Under the pieces are notes generated by a model. That model was not told the DNA's origin. It did no database searches and worked only from the letters and a program-made list of their open reading frames with translations. Both the position numbers and the translations under genes were made by a program. From Pholis gunnellus (lineage: Eukaryota; Chordata; Actinopteri; Perciformes; Pholidae): a DNA stretch of 64,000 bases. Location: the NCBI GenBank assembly GCA_910591455.2, contig OU342804.1, positions 3,080,199 through 3,144,198 of the forward strand, written 5' to 3'. Positions 1-14,200 of the stretch are shown piece after piece. How positions within the stretch are numbered: position 1 is the stretch's first letter; every line of letters starts with the position of its first letter.

Positions 1-360
1 AAGATTCCATAAGGTATTTTATCGACTTGGAACACGATCCAAAATAGAACTGGCTACCTGAGGCTCATGTTTATAGTTTAAAGCTAACAGACACTGCTAG
101 CTCACCTAGCACCACTGAGCTAGCTAACGTTACAGCTCAGCCGAGGAGGACGGGTGAACCGTACCTTTAAGAACTGACCTTCTGATTGCAGCCACATTCA
201 GCCATAAAACACTAAATACTTGTGTTTTATACTTTCAGATCACTGTCGATCCAATGATATTGATTATTAAAGAAATCTTCCTTTTGTTTCCTGACAGGGA
301 CAGATGCTGATAGGAACCAGGACACCATGGAGCGTTGATAATGTAAAGTGAGCCTTACAC
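1..360. other. ap2a2 intron 19/20 sequence at window edge
   Basis: This should be intron following exon 20 of ap2a2. I searched for the next expected ear segment (Pro-Gln-Gln-Glu followed by IFKAKH) on the minus strand and did not find it, so the remaining exons are outside. Nothing else recognised. Confidence 0.5.
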
Positions 361-475
361 TCCGAGCTGTTTCCAGCGTTGGAAGAAGTCTTGGGATGCC
401 ATCTCCGTGGGCTGAAAAAACTTGTTCAGCATCACGGGGAGTTTCACGGCAATGTTCTGAAGAGCTCCGCCGTAT
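361..475 (-). CDS. ap2a2: ap2a2 ear exon 20, last exon in window
   Basis: Residues about 828-866, [20 protein letters not shown] and [20 protein letters not shown] holds the Phe and Trp that in alpha-ear structures line the platform site for DPF/DPW/FxDF ligands. The donor is ambiguous by two bases (GTGTAAGG: end at 361 or 359); 361 keeps phase 0. The remaining ear exons are left of the window. Confidence 0.9.
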
Positions 476-3400
476 CTGTTCACACAAACCGTCAGAAATT
501 AGCACGTGGAACTAAACTAAAAGACGTGAAGAATAAAGTACGCATCCAGACACCGACCTGAACTGGATGTCGAGGACCGGTGCATCTGTGAAATCCGACA
601 CGCACTCGATGTTGAGGATCTGCTGGAGCTGAGCCCCGCCTTCTACTGTGGGGTCGACCGGCTTGGCGTGGATATTCAGCTGTGGAGACGGCGGGTCAAG
701 GACTCTACAGATACATAAAGGACACTAGCATACATCTGGTTGTTGATTCAGTTGCAAGTGTTAAGTAAACCGCAGGGCTTTACTGTGGGCTGGACAGGGA
801 CAGTCAAGTCTGTGACAAGAAGCTACCAAGCAGTGGTCAGGATATGAGTCTTGAGGGTGTCGCTACTGGTGACCGATGAGGAGAAGCTGAGGAACTGGGT
901 GGAGGTCTTGTTGCCGAAGAACACATACATGCGACCTGTGGGACGACAGCAGGTAAACTATGTTTGAGTTCGTTCTTATAGTAACAACATGTGACCACGA
1001 CATTTAAAGTGATATAAATAATGCCAGCCGGTGAGAAGCATCCTTAAAAACTGATGAGGTCTGATGAGATTTCACAAAAGTAAAAGATGCAGAACTCAAG
1101 CACATTGGAGACGATTAGTAAAGCTGCTCACCCAGGTTCTGCCTGTACTCGGACTTCAGTCCAATCTGCAACAGCTGGTTCTCAAAGATAACGCCGTTGT
1201 TCTTACACACAAACCTGGAATTCACAAGCACACAATTACAAATTTACAACGAAGAACTCTTGAGAACTTGCTGTGGTGTTACCCCACAGGAGATGTTGGC
1301 ACGCCCCCAAGCAAAGCAATGTACTACTGAGGATGAGGGCAGCAGCCTCACTTCAAAACACCTGAACTATCCCTTTAAGCCTATGTTACAAACTGGGGAA
1401 GTAGAGTGTTTACCAGGCAAGGTGATAACTAACTTATGGCCTGCGGGCCAGATAGGGTGCCACGTTTTTTGTGAAGTAACAGTGACCTTTGACGAAGAAA
1501 TTCTAATCAGTTCATCCTTGAGTACAAGCGGACGTTTGTGCCATATTAGAAGGAATTCCCTCCAGACGTTCCTGAGACATCAGACGTACGGACAGACGTA
1601 CCTACAACCCCTAAAACACAATAAAAGTCACCATCCAGTTCCATTTTGAGAATGCAAGATCCCGTGTTTACAGAGTTTTGATTAAAAGTCAGGATACCTC
1701 TGCGGTTTGGATTTTGACCGTTCTTATATTTAGCGTGTCTCTTGTGTGTGATCCAACTGTCCCAGTAATACTTCATGGAATGTGGATTACTCTACAGTAC
1801 GTGAAACCGCGCTTTCTGCCGATTTCATCAACTAAGCTCACAGTACGGTCCCACCTGGAAAAGTTCTCCTCAGACACGTCTGCGGATGCAGGGGCGGAGC
1901 TGTCGGACAACACATCCACTAGCAGGCTGGCTCCTGCTGAAGGACTGGAGTTTAGATTCAGCAGGTCTGTGAAGGGGTGGGCGGAACCCTGGCAGAGAAA
2001 CATAAAGAAATATCCACTTCAACATACAAAGCCCATCAACGTCTGAACACAAGTGTATAGGTTTTTATATATTTAATTCCCTGGTTTCTAGAGCTCGAAC
2101 ATTTAAGACAAACTCAAGCTTGAGATCCCTTTCTGTGTAATAAAACATGTGCTATAATGACACTACAGCTATTGTGTGTTTAGGCTTGTCCCGTGTGGTT
2201 GGTTGACTGAGAGATGACATTGTAAGTGACACACTGCCAGCTTCTGTGAAGCGCTATTGGCTGAGGAACGTCATCATGTATGTTGATGGTGTAACGGTTC
2301 TGAAACCGAGACGGAAACGGTTTCCGAAAACAAAGAAAAGAAAACCTGCGGTATGAACAGAACCGTGGATTTGGAGAATCGTTACAACGCTAATGTTGAT
2401 ACTTTTGTGTCACTTTAAAACCTTCAACGCTGTGCTGTTCAGTTTGTATTCCACTGATAAAAGTAGATGCTGGTTAACCCAGCACACTCATGCGTTGTGT
2501 TCGTCCCACGTTATGGAGATGAGCAGGTGTGTTGGTGATGGCTAGAAGAACATCAAAACCCTTTGGTAGTCCTGTGGCTTCAGCCCTCTGTAGCTTTAAA
2601 ATTGACTTTACGTTTGACTTTAATGCAGTGTAACGCGTGGGGATTTCAAAGAAAGTAAAATAAGATTTGCCAAAACCTTAGAAATGCAAGCAAACAAAAC
2701 CCAAACCTCTTCAGTGCTGGTTTGTGTAAATAAGAACAAAGTAAGGGGAAGGAACATGACTAATATAATGTGGGATATATGAGAGACAAAAGCGGCTGCC
2801 TGCCACTCCAGTGACAATGAATAATTATGTAACTGATCATACGATGTGTCTTTCCTAGCTATCGGTGTACCATGGTCCCAGCAGAGAGCATGGTGGGACT
2901 AGAGGAGACAGGGCGGGGTCTGTTGGTAGGGAGAAGGTCTGCCATCAGTGAAGGAGAGAACTGATGGAGAAAGAAAAGAAGAGAAAAGGAACGAGAGAGG
3001 AGAACAAGGACAGAGGGGGGAAAACGGGAAGGAAGGAGAGAAGACAAGTAAAAGGTGAAGAACAAGGAAACACTAAAAGAACATGACTTTAAGAATATCG
3101 TTAGTGTGATGCAGGCTTGTTTTAGGGATGAATGCTACCAGTCGAACACATTCAGAAATCCTTAAACGAGCTCATTTGCATGAGAAACTGGTGACATTTC
3201 TTTACTTGTTCGGAATGAACGTTTTTTGGTAAAAAGCTCTGCTGGCCAGATTTCCTTCACAGCGACTTCTACAGCTCCACTGCGGGGTTTACCTTGTTGG
3301 TGGCTTCATCGTTCTCGCTGTGCTCGGCGTTGGCGTTGGCGTTGCCGTTGACATTCCACCGGGCGTCGTCGATGTCGGGCACGTTGCCCGGGCCCTTCTT

Positions 3401-6400
3401 CCTCTTCAGCTTCGCCAGGATCGACGACTCTCTCTCTGGGAACGGAGGCATCTCTTCTAAGACCGTGGCCTGCGGAGAGAGAGAGATAATACTGTAAAGC
3501 CTTAAACCTGTGCAATACAAACAGCAAATAGCAATGCTGATTCACAGGTCTAGAGAAATAGCATAAAATCACATGGCACAACATGATACAAAGAGTGGTT
3601 CTCACGACTCACAAGTCACTTTTAAGTTTTTATAACTTATTAAAATCCTACAAGTAGTAGATCATAGTGCATCCCGCAGTAGAGACAGGCAGGGTGCTAA
3701 TGTTTTTTTACTACACGTTGATGCTCCAAGCAACGTGTCACATGACCACGTCTGAGGGCAACAAAATGTTTATGGCTGTTCCAAATGGCAGAGGGCGGAA
3801 AAGCATGCGGGAGGAGGGGCAGACGCAAGAATGACTCAAATGTCCTGTTCAGACACCTCGGGTCGGAGCATAGCTACGCTTTTTGGGCGTTTGTAAAGGA
3901 CTGCCAGGTAAGTGTAAAGAAACCAATGAACCAACTCCGACTGCACGACATGTCACAGGTACAAAAACAAAGATAAGCAAACATTAGGCGCGCTCCGATC
4001 TATTGGACATCGATTGTTATCGGACGATAGTCGTTCTAAATAGATTGATGGACGGGCTCTATTAAGGCCGATCAGGGGAGCCGATCAGGGGAGCCGATAA
4101 GACGACGCAAAACACACGAGACAATATCTCGACACTAAAAGCGCCTCAACAGAGTTGTAAATTGTGCCTGTGTGTGTGTGTGTTTTATTTAAATAAATAA
4201 ATAGTGCTACACAATAAGGGCTGCAAGTAGACCCCTGTGATCAAGACCAGCTGAGGCTGTTTCCAGCCATCGGCCCTTAAAATCCCGATCGGAGCCCCCT
4301 TAGCAAATAGGATGAGACTCATGCAGACTCGGCTAAATGTGTCCCTGCTGGTGGTTATCAAACTTTCCAGACTGGCGGAGACTTTGACCTGCGTTTTAAA
4401 CCCTATCTTAACTTTATTGTGACCGACTGTGTGTTTGTGTCTCGACTTCACAGAAAATAAATGAACCAGAGCAACATGCTGCTCTAATTAACTACTAATT
4501 ACTGTGAAAGCAATTGCACGACGTGATCGCTCACTCAACCACTGTAACCTGCTGATCGTATTTAAACTGGACGTGACAGATCTAGTCCTCACTCATTAAA
4601 TGCATTGGCTTTTACTGCGTGATGTAGCGTCTCTGCCGTTTCTCCCTGAAGGTTTTAGTTTTACAATCTTTGTATTGATTTCAGACGGCAGATTTATTCG
4701 ATGTAGCAGGTTACCGTAAAGAGTGTGTGTGAGTTAATGTGGGTACATGTCGGGAAGCTGAAAAGTATGTGTATCTCCAAAAGGGAGCCTTACAGAGAAA
4801 GTCATGGAATAATAGCTCACATAGCTGGCACAGGAAGAATGACACAGAACAACCAAGTGACTGAAGTAGCAGAAGCAAAACCAAATGAATTTTTCTAACA
4901 GTGTGTCTGTGAACGCTTGAGCGTGTGTGAGACAGTTAAGCGTGGTCAGTATTTCATTTACAACTCACTAACCAGGATGTCGGTGCTGGCGATGCAGCTG
5001 AGCCTCAGGTACTCGATGGCTCTCTGCTGAAGCTCCACGTCGGCGTTGCGGAGCTGGCTGTCTGAGCGCAGGACCTCTTGGATCGTGGCCTTCACTTCAG
5101 GGAACAAGTTGATGAACTTGATGTAGGCCGACAGCAGCAGCGCCCGAGTTGGCACGGAGCACAGGTGGAACTTGGAGTGGAGGAGGTCGAACTGGACCAG
5201 CGGGCTGAAGGAGAAGACGACACGAAGCGGTGAAACCTCCGGACGTTCACATTCAGCTCCGGTCACAAAATGAAGTCAATACTGCCCTTGTATATGACAT
5301 TCTACTCGTTTCCTGTGGTCAACACAGCACCATGTTTAGTTGTAAGACAGCATATTGATGCCAGTAGCATTTCTTTAAAGGTTTGGTTCACCCAAATACA
5401 TATTTTCTAACATAAGGCTGGTTGTATCTAGCCATGCAGATAGTTTGGCTTCATAAAAATACTTCTTAAGGAAAAAATAGGTCTAAAAATGAGGTCTAAA
5501 AACAAGGGGAACAAGAGACATTGCTGTGGAATTGCTTAATGCTTTGAGCACCAAAACAAAAACTCTCTTTGTAGATTGGGAGAACCAACCCTATATATTG
5601 AAATTAGATTTTCAAAAGGGTGGAGTGCTCTGTCCTGTATGTGGATGCTGTTTACCTGGAGCGCGAGTCACCGGCAATAAGGTTGCCAAACTCTCCCAGG
5701 ATGTAGCCTCCCACCTTGACCAGGTTCTCGTGGCAGGCGGGAGCCTGCAGCGCCTACGAAGGTTCACAAAGCATGACGACGTTAGGAATATACACTGCTA
5801 CCTACTGCAAGTATGCTTTTACTATGGAACAGGTGGTAACCCGCCAGCCAACAATGTCCATGTGGACCTCACATAGTCCAGCAACAAGGGTACAATCCCT
5901 CACTGGTAGTACACAGTGCATTAAGACAAAGATGCGTCCCAGCTTGACTTCAATAAATCTTCACCTCAAAGACGGTCTTGGCCGCGTAGCCTTGGACTTC
6001 GTCTCGGTTTATGACGATCTGGATGACGCGGTACCACACCTCCTCGCTGACGTAGTCACCGGCCATGCGGATGAGGTTGAGAATGGTATCCACGTACCAG
6101 GTGTAGTCCACGGCGTACTTCTCCGCCAGGATCGCCACCTTGAGCACCTGAGGGAGAAAAAGCAACCGGCTGAGGGTGGGAGCCGCACACAGAGAAGGCG
6201 GGGGGGCGAATGGTGAACAGGCCTGCGCTGGTGACCCACTATCTCCTCTCTGATCGAGTAGTCGGCGTTCTCCAGGTAGCTCAGCATCTCTGCCACGATC
6301 TGCTTGGCGTTGCTTCGGTCGCACATGGCATAGAGCAGATCCACGGCCCGCTGGCGGACGCTCACATCTCGCTCCGTCTGTGAGGAAAACAAACACCAAC

Positions 6401-9400
6401 AGAATGTATGACAAATGTCTACTGTAGCTACTTAAATCCCACTGCAGCCGATCGATTTGACCGAATTGCTGAATGAAATCCAGGCTATTGCAAATTGGGG
6501 TAAATTATGCCTTTAAATACTCCAAGACTGAAATGAACAGAATCTTTTGATCGCTCAGAAGCACTTAGAACCAGAGGAGCTGGTGGTGGACGCACACACA
6601 GTTCTGCTGAGTAATACATCCACAGTACTAATGATCCATCTGTGTAAAGAAGGTGTATTTATGTGTCGTGGAGATTTAATTAATCAGCTTGGTCAGAAGG
6701 TTCCAGAGAAAAAAACGGAAACGTTTACAAAGCGGAGCTTGAGTGACGTCTCGGTTCATTAGTGTCACAGACAACCACAGTGTGGATTATGTTGAATTAT
6801 CATAAATAACTATAAATTGACCAACAGCTTTATAAGCAATGACTCATTTTATGTGAAACTGTTACATAGAGCGATGTGGGAAAATGATTTGCATGATTTA
6901 ACTTCTAGGGTTGTAATGTTTAAGATTTTCATGGTATGATAACCATCTCAGAAAATGTCACTATTCCACGGTATACGACATTACACTATTATTATCCGCT
7001 ACAATGACCCTTAACGGAATGAGAACAGAATTATAACAACAAACAGAATTAAAGAACGAACGGGACCTCGCACCTTCCTGCGTGCTGAGGGCGGAATGGA
7101 GCAGATTGTTAAAACAACTTCCTGTTTAAGGGCGAAAGGCGCTTTTCTCTAACTTCTCTTCAACACTATTTTAGTACGAGAACGTTTTATGAATCCTCCA
7201 TAGAGCAAAACTCCACTCGATAACTTGCTTTTAGAGGCAACAACCAATTAAGTGATCATAGATAACCACTGAAAAAGTGCAAAACAATTCCAGGGGCACT
7301 TTCAAGACTCCATAGCTCCCCACTGATCAGATGGATTAAAAACAACCACCCACCCACCAGGTTTCAGCATTTCCACATTAACCTACCAGAGCTTGTCAAA
7401 AGGCAGACAGCTGCAGGAGGACTCACCTTCAGAGCGTTGATCACAGTGTCTATGTGCGTCTTCACTGCCTCGTGAGAGAACTCGGAGCTGGCCAGCGTGC
7501 ACATGCTCTCCAAAGCCAAGTAACGGAGGTTGGTTTCCCTGTGCTGCAGAAACTGGCCCAGCTGGTTGCAGGCTCGTACCAACAGGGTGGGCTCGCTGCA
7601 ACGGACGAGATACAACGACTAAGCTGCAGGGTCCGAATGCCAACACACATTTCAACTTCCAAAAAAAACACACCCAACGCTGCGCAACACTGGAATGTGA
7701 ACTAATGAGGCTGGGTTTGCCTTGTGACCTAGATGAGAGGTTCATAAAGCTTAGTGTTATTAATGTTACAGTCCGGCGTCTACAGACTGAAAACTAACAC
7801 CCAATGCAACATGTCGGGAGGCAAATACGGTTAGCTTAAAGCCCATCTAGTGACCCAATGGGGGGAATTCACGGCGGACGTGGCCAACCTGTCGTAGTGG
7901 ATGATGAGGGCGATGGCCTCGAACAGAACGGCGTTCTTTGCGTTGGAGTGCTGGACCTTCTTGGACTTGGGTGGCTCCTGGGCTTTGTTGAGGATGGTCT
8001 CCAGACACTCCGTCAGACGACTTCGCAGCGCCGCATCCTCTGCAGCGACAAAGATTATGTTCTGAACACCTCATAGCTTTGACTCAGTCTCACCACATAA
8101 TAACGTCCACAAACAGAGACAAATGCCCACGTTGCTGGTTCTCACTAAACTCAGGCAATGTTTTTATCACCTCATTGTTCAAAATAATCAGATGAACTGA
8201 TATATTATCTCAAAGCTCACAGCATTAGTTGTTTTTTTTCCATTTGACTGTTTCTACTCTGGTGCCATCTAGTGTCAAAGATCACCTCCTGCAGCTGTGC
8301 TCTATGCTTAAAGATGGAAATGATGACTCTTGTTTTAGGGGTAGGAGGTAGTGGTACATACAGTGGCTCTTCTCCAAAGTGGAAAAGATGCTTTTTAACG
8401 CAGCCTTACTTACAAGATGTATTTTGTTTTTTCAACCTGTGCATGAACAGAAATGTGAAAAAAAAGAGAAGCTTTTGTGATTTGGGGTGGAAAAAGATAA
8501 ATAATACAGATACCACCATGGGTCATTGTGACAATGAGTGACAATGAGTTGCCCTTTAGATCTGTAGGTCTGTGTGTTTTTCATTTTGGACAGAGCAGCC
8601 AGACCAGCTGTTCCCCCGCCTACGGTCTTTATGCTAAGCTAGGCTACACACATTCTATATTCCTGCTCTGAACTTATTGTATGAGATTGATATTGAACTT
8701 GTCTCACTCTCAGAACAAAAAATATATATATACTAAAATACATTTTCCAAAATGTTGAATTATGCCAAGAATTGTAAGCTCAGGATGAACATTATTAGTC
8801 TCTATTGGAGGATTTCTGAAACTCTAATCACGCACACACACACACACACACACACAGTACCATACCGGGTGGAGTGTAGCACTGCAGCAGGCGCAGCAGT
8901 TTGACGGACAGCCACGGCGCTGCAACAAAGTAGTAAGTGTAGTCCTGTAGGTCGATGGATGCCGAAGTCACGATCTGGACCAGCAAGAACAACACAACAC
9001 ATCAGTGCATCGCTGATCTCAGTGAGATGAAGTTACAGAGAGACACCCACCCTACTGAGCCGGGCCACCGCCAGTGCGATGGATGTTTTGAAGTCCTCGG
9101 GACTCTTCTGGGCTAGAGTGGTAATGAGGCTGGCGGCTGATGTCACCACTCCCTGACAACAGACAGACACACCTGACACATCAATCACAGACCAACCGAC
9201 ACATTGCTTCATCACCCTGCGTTTCAGGTTCACAGAGTCCATACTACATACTAATTTATACATATGTACTACGTGCTAATCGTCACAGTGTACTGCTTTA
9301 GCAGCTAGTACATGATAGTAAAATGATAGTGCGTGCAACCTTTTTCCAGCTGTGAGCGACTCTACTTCCTTTGTACATTTCATTGTGGGACAATAGTGTG

Positions 9401-11209
9401 CATCCACAGCACACCCAGAAAACATATCTAGTATGCATATGTCTGCTTTGAGCATACTTTATTTCGTCACATCCCTAGAATTAACACTGCTCATGCATTC
9501 GTGCCAAACCATTATTTCAAAACATAAGAGATGCTATTCAGTTTCAGAGCCTTTTAGTGAAATGTAACCTTTTGGGTTTTTGGAGCTTTTTTTATAATGA
9601 AATAGTTTACCAAAGTTACAAGAGGGCAAAGTGAATCCCCAGTGCCCAGCAAAAGGATTCTGTCCGTTTTTGACACTTGCACTAGTGTCTGTTCAAAATA
9701 AATGAATAAGAAGCGTGTCATTATGCACTCGTTTTGTTTTGTTCCCCCTACACCGAAGTCGCACCGCATCATGACTCCTAAACCCCGGGTATGAACCCAA
9801 CCGTGACCTCCGTGTACCGCCACACACCTACACACTCAAAACTCGCTTAGATAGTATATATATATATATATATATAGTCTTACCAGGTGCTGATCATTGA
9901 GCAGATGGACCACTCGTGCTGTCCATTCACCCATGGGGATCAGGTCAGGGCACGTCCTGTTGAGCCGCAGCAGACACAGTGCCGCACTCTGCTTCACGCT
10001 GTCCATTGTGTCCCTGATGGAGGCAAGCACAACACGACTTGATTCATCCTAATCCATCACGAATGGTCAAGGTCAAAACTTCAAAACTAAAAGTTATAAT
10101 CCTTAAGATTTCAGTCCTGCAATCTTAATCTCATCAACAGTCCGGACGAGTCTAAAGTGTTTTAAATAGCGAGCACTGAGCATAGAGCCGGATAAAGGAG
10201 ATTTTGATTATTCTGCACGAGTTGTGTGAGAGATTAAGTTGATATAGGTATGTTGTTGTTAAACACGGCATTCACTGCAATTCATTCTAGACTTTTCTCC
10301 GCTCTTGATTCTCCATTCAGCGTGTGAGAAAAACTAAGTTGTATACAAGAATTCCAAATAACAGGGTGAGTAATTGATATTCAAATGATCATGATTTAAA
10401 TGGCAAACCGCTATATAAGAGGCAATGACACAATGCAAATACAGTGGGATAGCTATTGCAGAAGAAATGCTGATAATAAAACAGAAGTTTGGTCTGAAAT
10501 AATAGAAATCTTAAGGATATAAAAAAAATGTGAAAGTGGGTTTGTATGAGGTACTTATCCATAGTTAGTGTATTAATGACCGTCTACAGTTGACCTTGGT
10601 GAATCTGAACCCTTTAAAACACCAAAGTCACACAATAACATAAACAAACCAGCCACCCCTGTGTTCTGCAAGGTAAGATTACTGTCTTTGAAGAGAGCAT
10701 AGATGGACATGACTGCTTCAGTTCCCCGTGGGGAAGAAAAGAGCTGGCAAGGCAAAGCGGTAAAAAAACGGCGTGAATGAAAGAGCAATTTAAAATTTCA
10801 GTTAGTATTATTTTATCAAAATGTGCAATGATGAGCACATGAATGCGTCATTTTAGACCTCGCATGGACAGTCTATTGATGTTTTTTATTTTTTTTATGT
10901 TCAACAGTCCCAACTTTGTGTTTTCTCAGAGACGTCACATCAGCTGAAACATCGATGCATAAACGTTCATGTACAAACCCTGCCACCAAGATGCTGGGGA
11001 TTTGAGAAGCAAAAGCCTCGGCCATTTCTCTGCTGCCCACATTAGCGATGCAGTGCAGGGCCAGGTTCATGAAGGTCGGGTTGCGGCTGTTCAGGTCGTT
11101 CTTGAGGCCGTTGTTGATGAGACGGATCAGGTCGCTGTTCGAGTTCACCAGCACTGAGATGAACAGGTAACCCTAGAAAAGCAGGAAATGGATTCAAAGC
11201 ACAATTCCA

Positions 11210-11286
<77 letters not shown>

Positions 11287-14200
11287 AGAAACAATACACG
11301 TCAGGTTATTTGTATGCCCCTTAGTCCCTTCGCACAAACATATTTGCGTGACAACTTCAGGCACTGGATGAACGCGAGGACAAACTTACAATTTGTTTCT
11401 CCGTGTACTTGTTGGAGCTGAGGAGGTTGACAGCCTCCATGTGTCCGAAGTCGATGTCATGGCCCAGAAGAAAGATAAAGAGCAGCTTGCAGACATACTT
11501 CTTTTTACTGTAGCCGTCTAGAGCCTTGTCTCCTACAGACACACACACACACACACAAATAAATATGGATATGAATGTCTACATGAAGTTAAAAACGCAG
11601 GGATTTCAATGGTCTGACATCGCCATATCAGTACATTCAGTCTTTGTATACAAACCAGTGAGTAATGGAAGAGAAGAAGAAACTTTGAAATCATTTGTAT
11701 GGTCAAATAATCAATTTTAATCCATCCATGATCCATGATCCATGATCCATGATCGGTGATTGGCCAAGGGGGTTAGCCCCGAAGCTAGCGACAACTTAAG
11801 CCCAGGCTCACTTAAGGTGGACTGACCACTACGGTTTCAACTGCATTAAGTCAAAATGTCTGTTAAGCGGTTCATTATTAACATCCCTACTGCAAACTAT
11901 GCTGTTTGTATCAGCACAACACAAAGGTGAACTTTAAAAAAAACAGCATCATGCTGTATATTTAATTTGTTACAGTCAGAGAGTGAGGAACATCTGATAG
12001 AAATATGTATTGGAAAGTACCCAAAAGTAAGTCTGACACGGTGCATCCATATATGTATGTATGTATAACTAAATCTTAGCAAATGACAAACTGAAACAAA
12101 CACTGACTACAACAGAGCGCGTCATGTTGATTGGAGGAGAGCTAGCTAGCTGTTAGCAGCCGGTGAGCAGCAGAGTCCTGCCGTGTGTTTGGCTAACAGA
12201 GCTAACGGCTAACAGAGCTAAACTCACTGCAGGACAGACAGTTTCTGTTCAGAGGAAGGGTCAAACAATCAACGTGAAGTGTTACGCAGTGAACTGCAGT
12301 ATTTCTACACACAGGACGCATGTATTCAGAGACTACAGTAGTGTTGCTCGTTATACTGATATCAGACCCCTTACAACACTTTAAACTGTTCAGCCCAAGT
12401 GCAAATGCATTACAGAGGCTCAACGGATCACTTGGGCGACCCCACAGGGCACTAAAACACAATCGTAAACGTTTTAGTAAAAGGGTCAGTGTGCTTGAAA
12501 GCGAGTGCTCGATGGATTGTCAAACAATGTCTGGAACCTCCTCCCTCCATAGCTTTCCAGCGCTGGATTTGGTTTGGCCTTTTAGACTTTTAAAGAGCAC
12601 ATAGGAAGAACAATCACTGCTAATGATACTGGGTCAAACCTGGGCATAATACAGGGGGGCAGGAGGGATCACATAGGGAATATGCTAGAATGTGCACAGG
12701 CCAGAATGAGCAGTGTGGAACAGGTGGCATGAGGAACAACACCAACACAACGTGGAGGCAGACATAGACGGTGAGGTGTGGGAACTTTTAAAAAAGTGCA
12801 GACACAGCGACAGCCATTAAAAAAAAACAAAAAAACTATGAAGCAACTGAAAAGGGGCGAAGCAGAGACACGGTGTGAGGTCCGGAGGATCGATCTCAGC
12901 GCTCAGCCTTGACGAACGGCCCGATTCCTAACATGCATCTCAGAGAGCGAGGAGACTTGTTAGAGGAGCTTTAAGTGAGGGTACGCCGGAAGTCTTTCCG
13001 GCACCGTGACATATTAAAGAGGCGTGACACACAGCTGGGATGGTCTCAAACCACGGCGGCACCCAAATGTAACTTCCTTTTTAATTCATAAGTTGTAGAT
13101 ATTCAGACGTTCAGATGCACGATCAAACTTTCTGGCCTTCGCCATTTCGCCTCGGAAGGCTCTGTTCTAACGGACATTTCACCTTGATAATACTTGTGTC
13201 TTTATCTGGAATGAAGGCTGAATCCAATTCAACTGCTATAATCGCTACATGATGTTTCGTGCAAACAGCTGCTAACGACAAATTATTATTTCAATAACTA
13301 TCTTTTGCAATTAGCACTAATTTGTTGTATTTCACGTTGACGTATAGACAGGACTGCAATGTTCTTGTCATGTTGTGAATGGAATTAAAAGTAAATATAT
13401 AAGTTGTCATGAACACTGTTATGCTCATCTGAGAGAGAGATCATAAAATACAGTGTTATAACAAAACAGTGGGACAGCTGATGCAGCTGTGACGCGCGTC
13501 ATATTCAGTTGACGTCGCGTTAAAATGACGGCTACGGGACAAGGACGTCTTATTTGTTAAATGCCAGTTAGCTTTGTGTCCGCTCTCCTCGTCACACATA
13601 TTTCGTGGGAAGGGCTGAAGAAATCGAGGACGTACAAACTAGGAAATGGGAAAGAACTTCGGTCACAAGATGAGTTAGCGAAGCAGATTAAACAGCAACT
13701 TGCATCATGCAAAGCAACAGTTTTTATTCCAATTAACAACAACAAAACACACACCAGGTACTACAAATCAGTCTTTGGCTGGAAGGAGAACCAGTGGCCA
13801 TCCATGCCACACACTGTAGTTTAGCTCGTTCACCTACCTTTAAATTTGGAACGGATGTTGGCCAGTTCTTTGTTTATCCTCTTCACCTCTGCTTCTTTAC
13901 TTTTACCTGCAAACAGATGAAGACATTTGTTATGTTACGTAGTGCTGCGATCACCCAATTTGAATACAATACTTCTTCCTTGTTTTCGCTGCTTTTTGTC
14001 GAGCTGAGGGAAAGAAACTCTACTTGCTGTGATCATCAGAATGAAAGGATGTGTAACTCAACACAATGTTATGGGAACAGCGCATCGGCTTTATGTCGCG
14101 GTAACCAGGGCGATGCTGACTTCCTGGTTGGCGATCAAAAACTAGGTCATGCCTGCAGCCCTCTATAAAGAACAGTGGAGCCCCATGTAAACAGACATGT

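Noticed and set aside
846..935. GT-AG alternative for the ap2a2 exon 18/19 junction, using the GT after TCATCG and the CAG before CTGAAT
   Set aside because: It is in frame, but it removes ten residues of a length-conserved linker, the donor is weak, and it ignores perfectly placed U12 signals.
13561..13824. 87-codon plus-strand frame in ap2a2 intron 2
   Set aside because: No recognisable domain, antisense to a gene, and no supporting splice sites.
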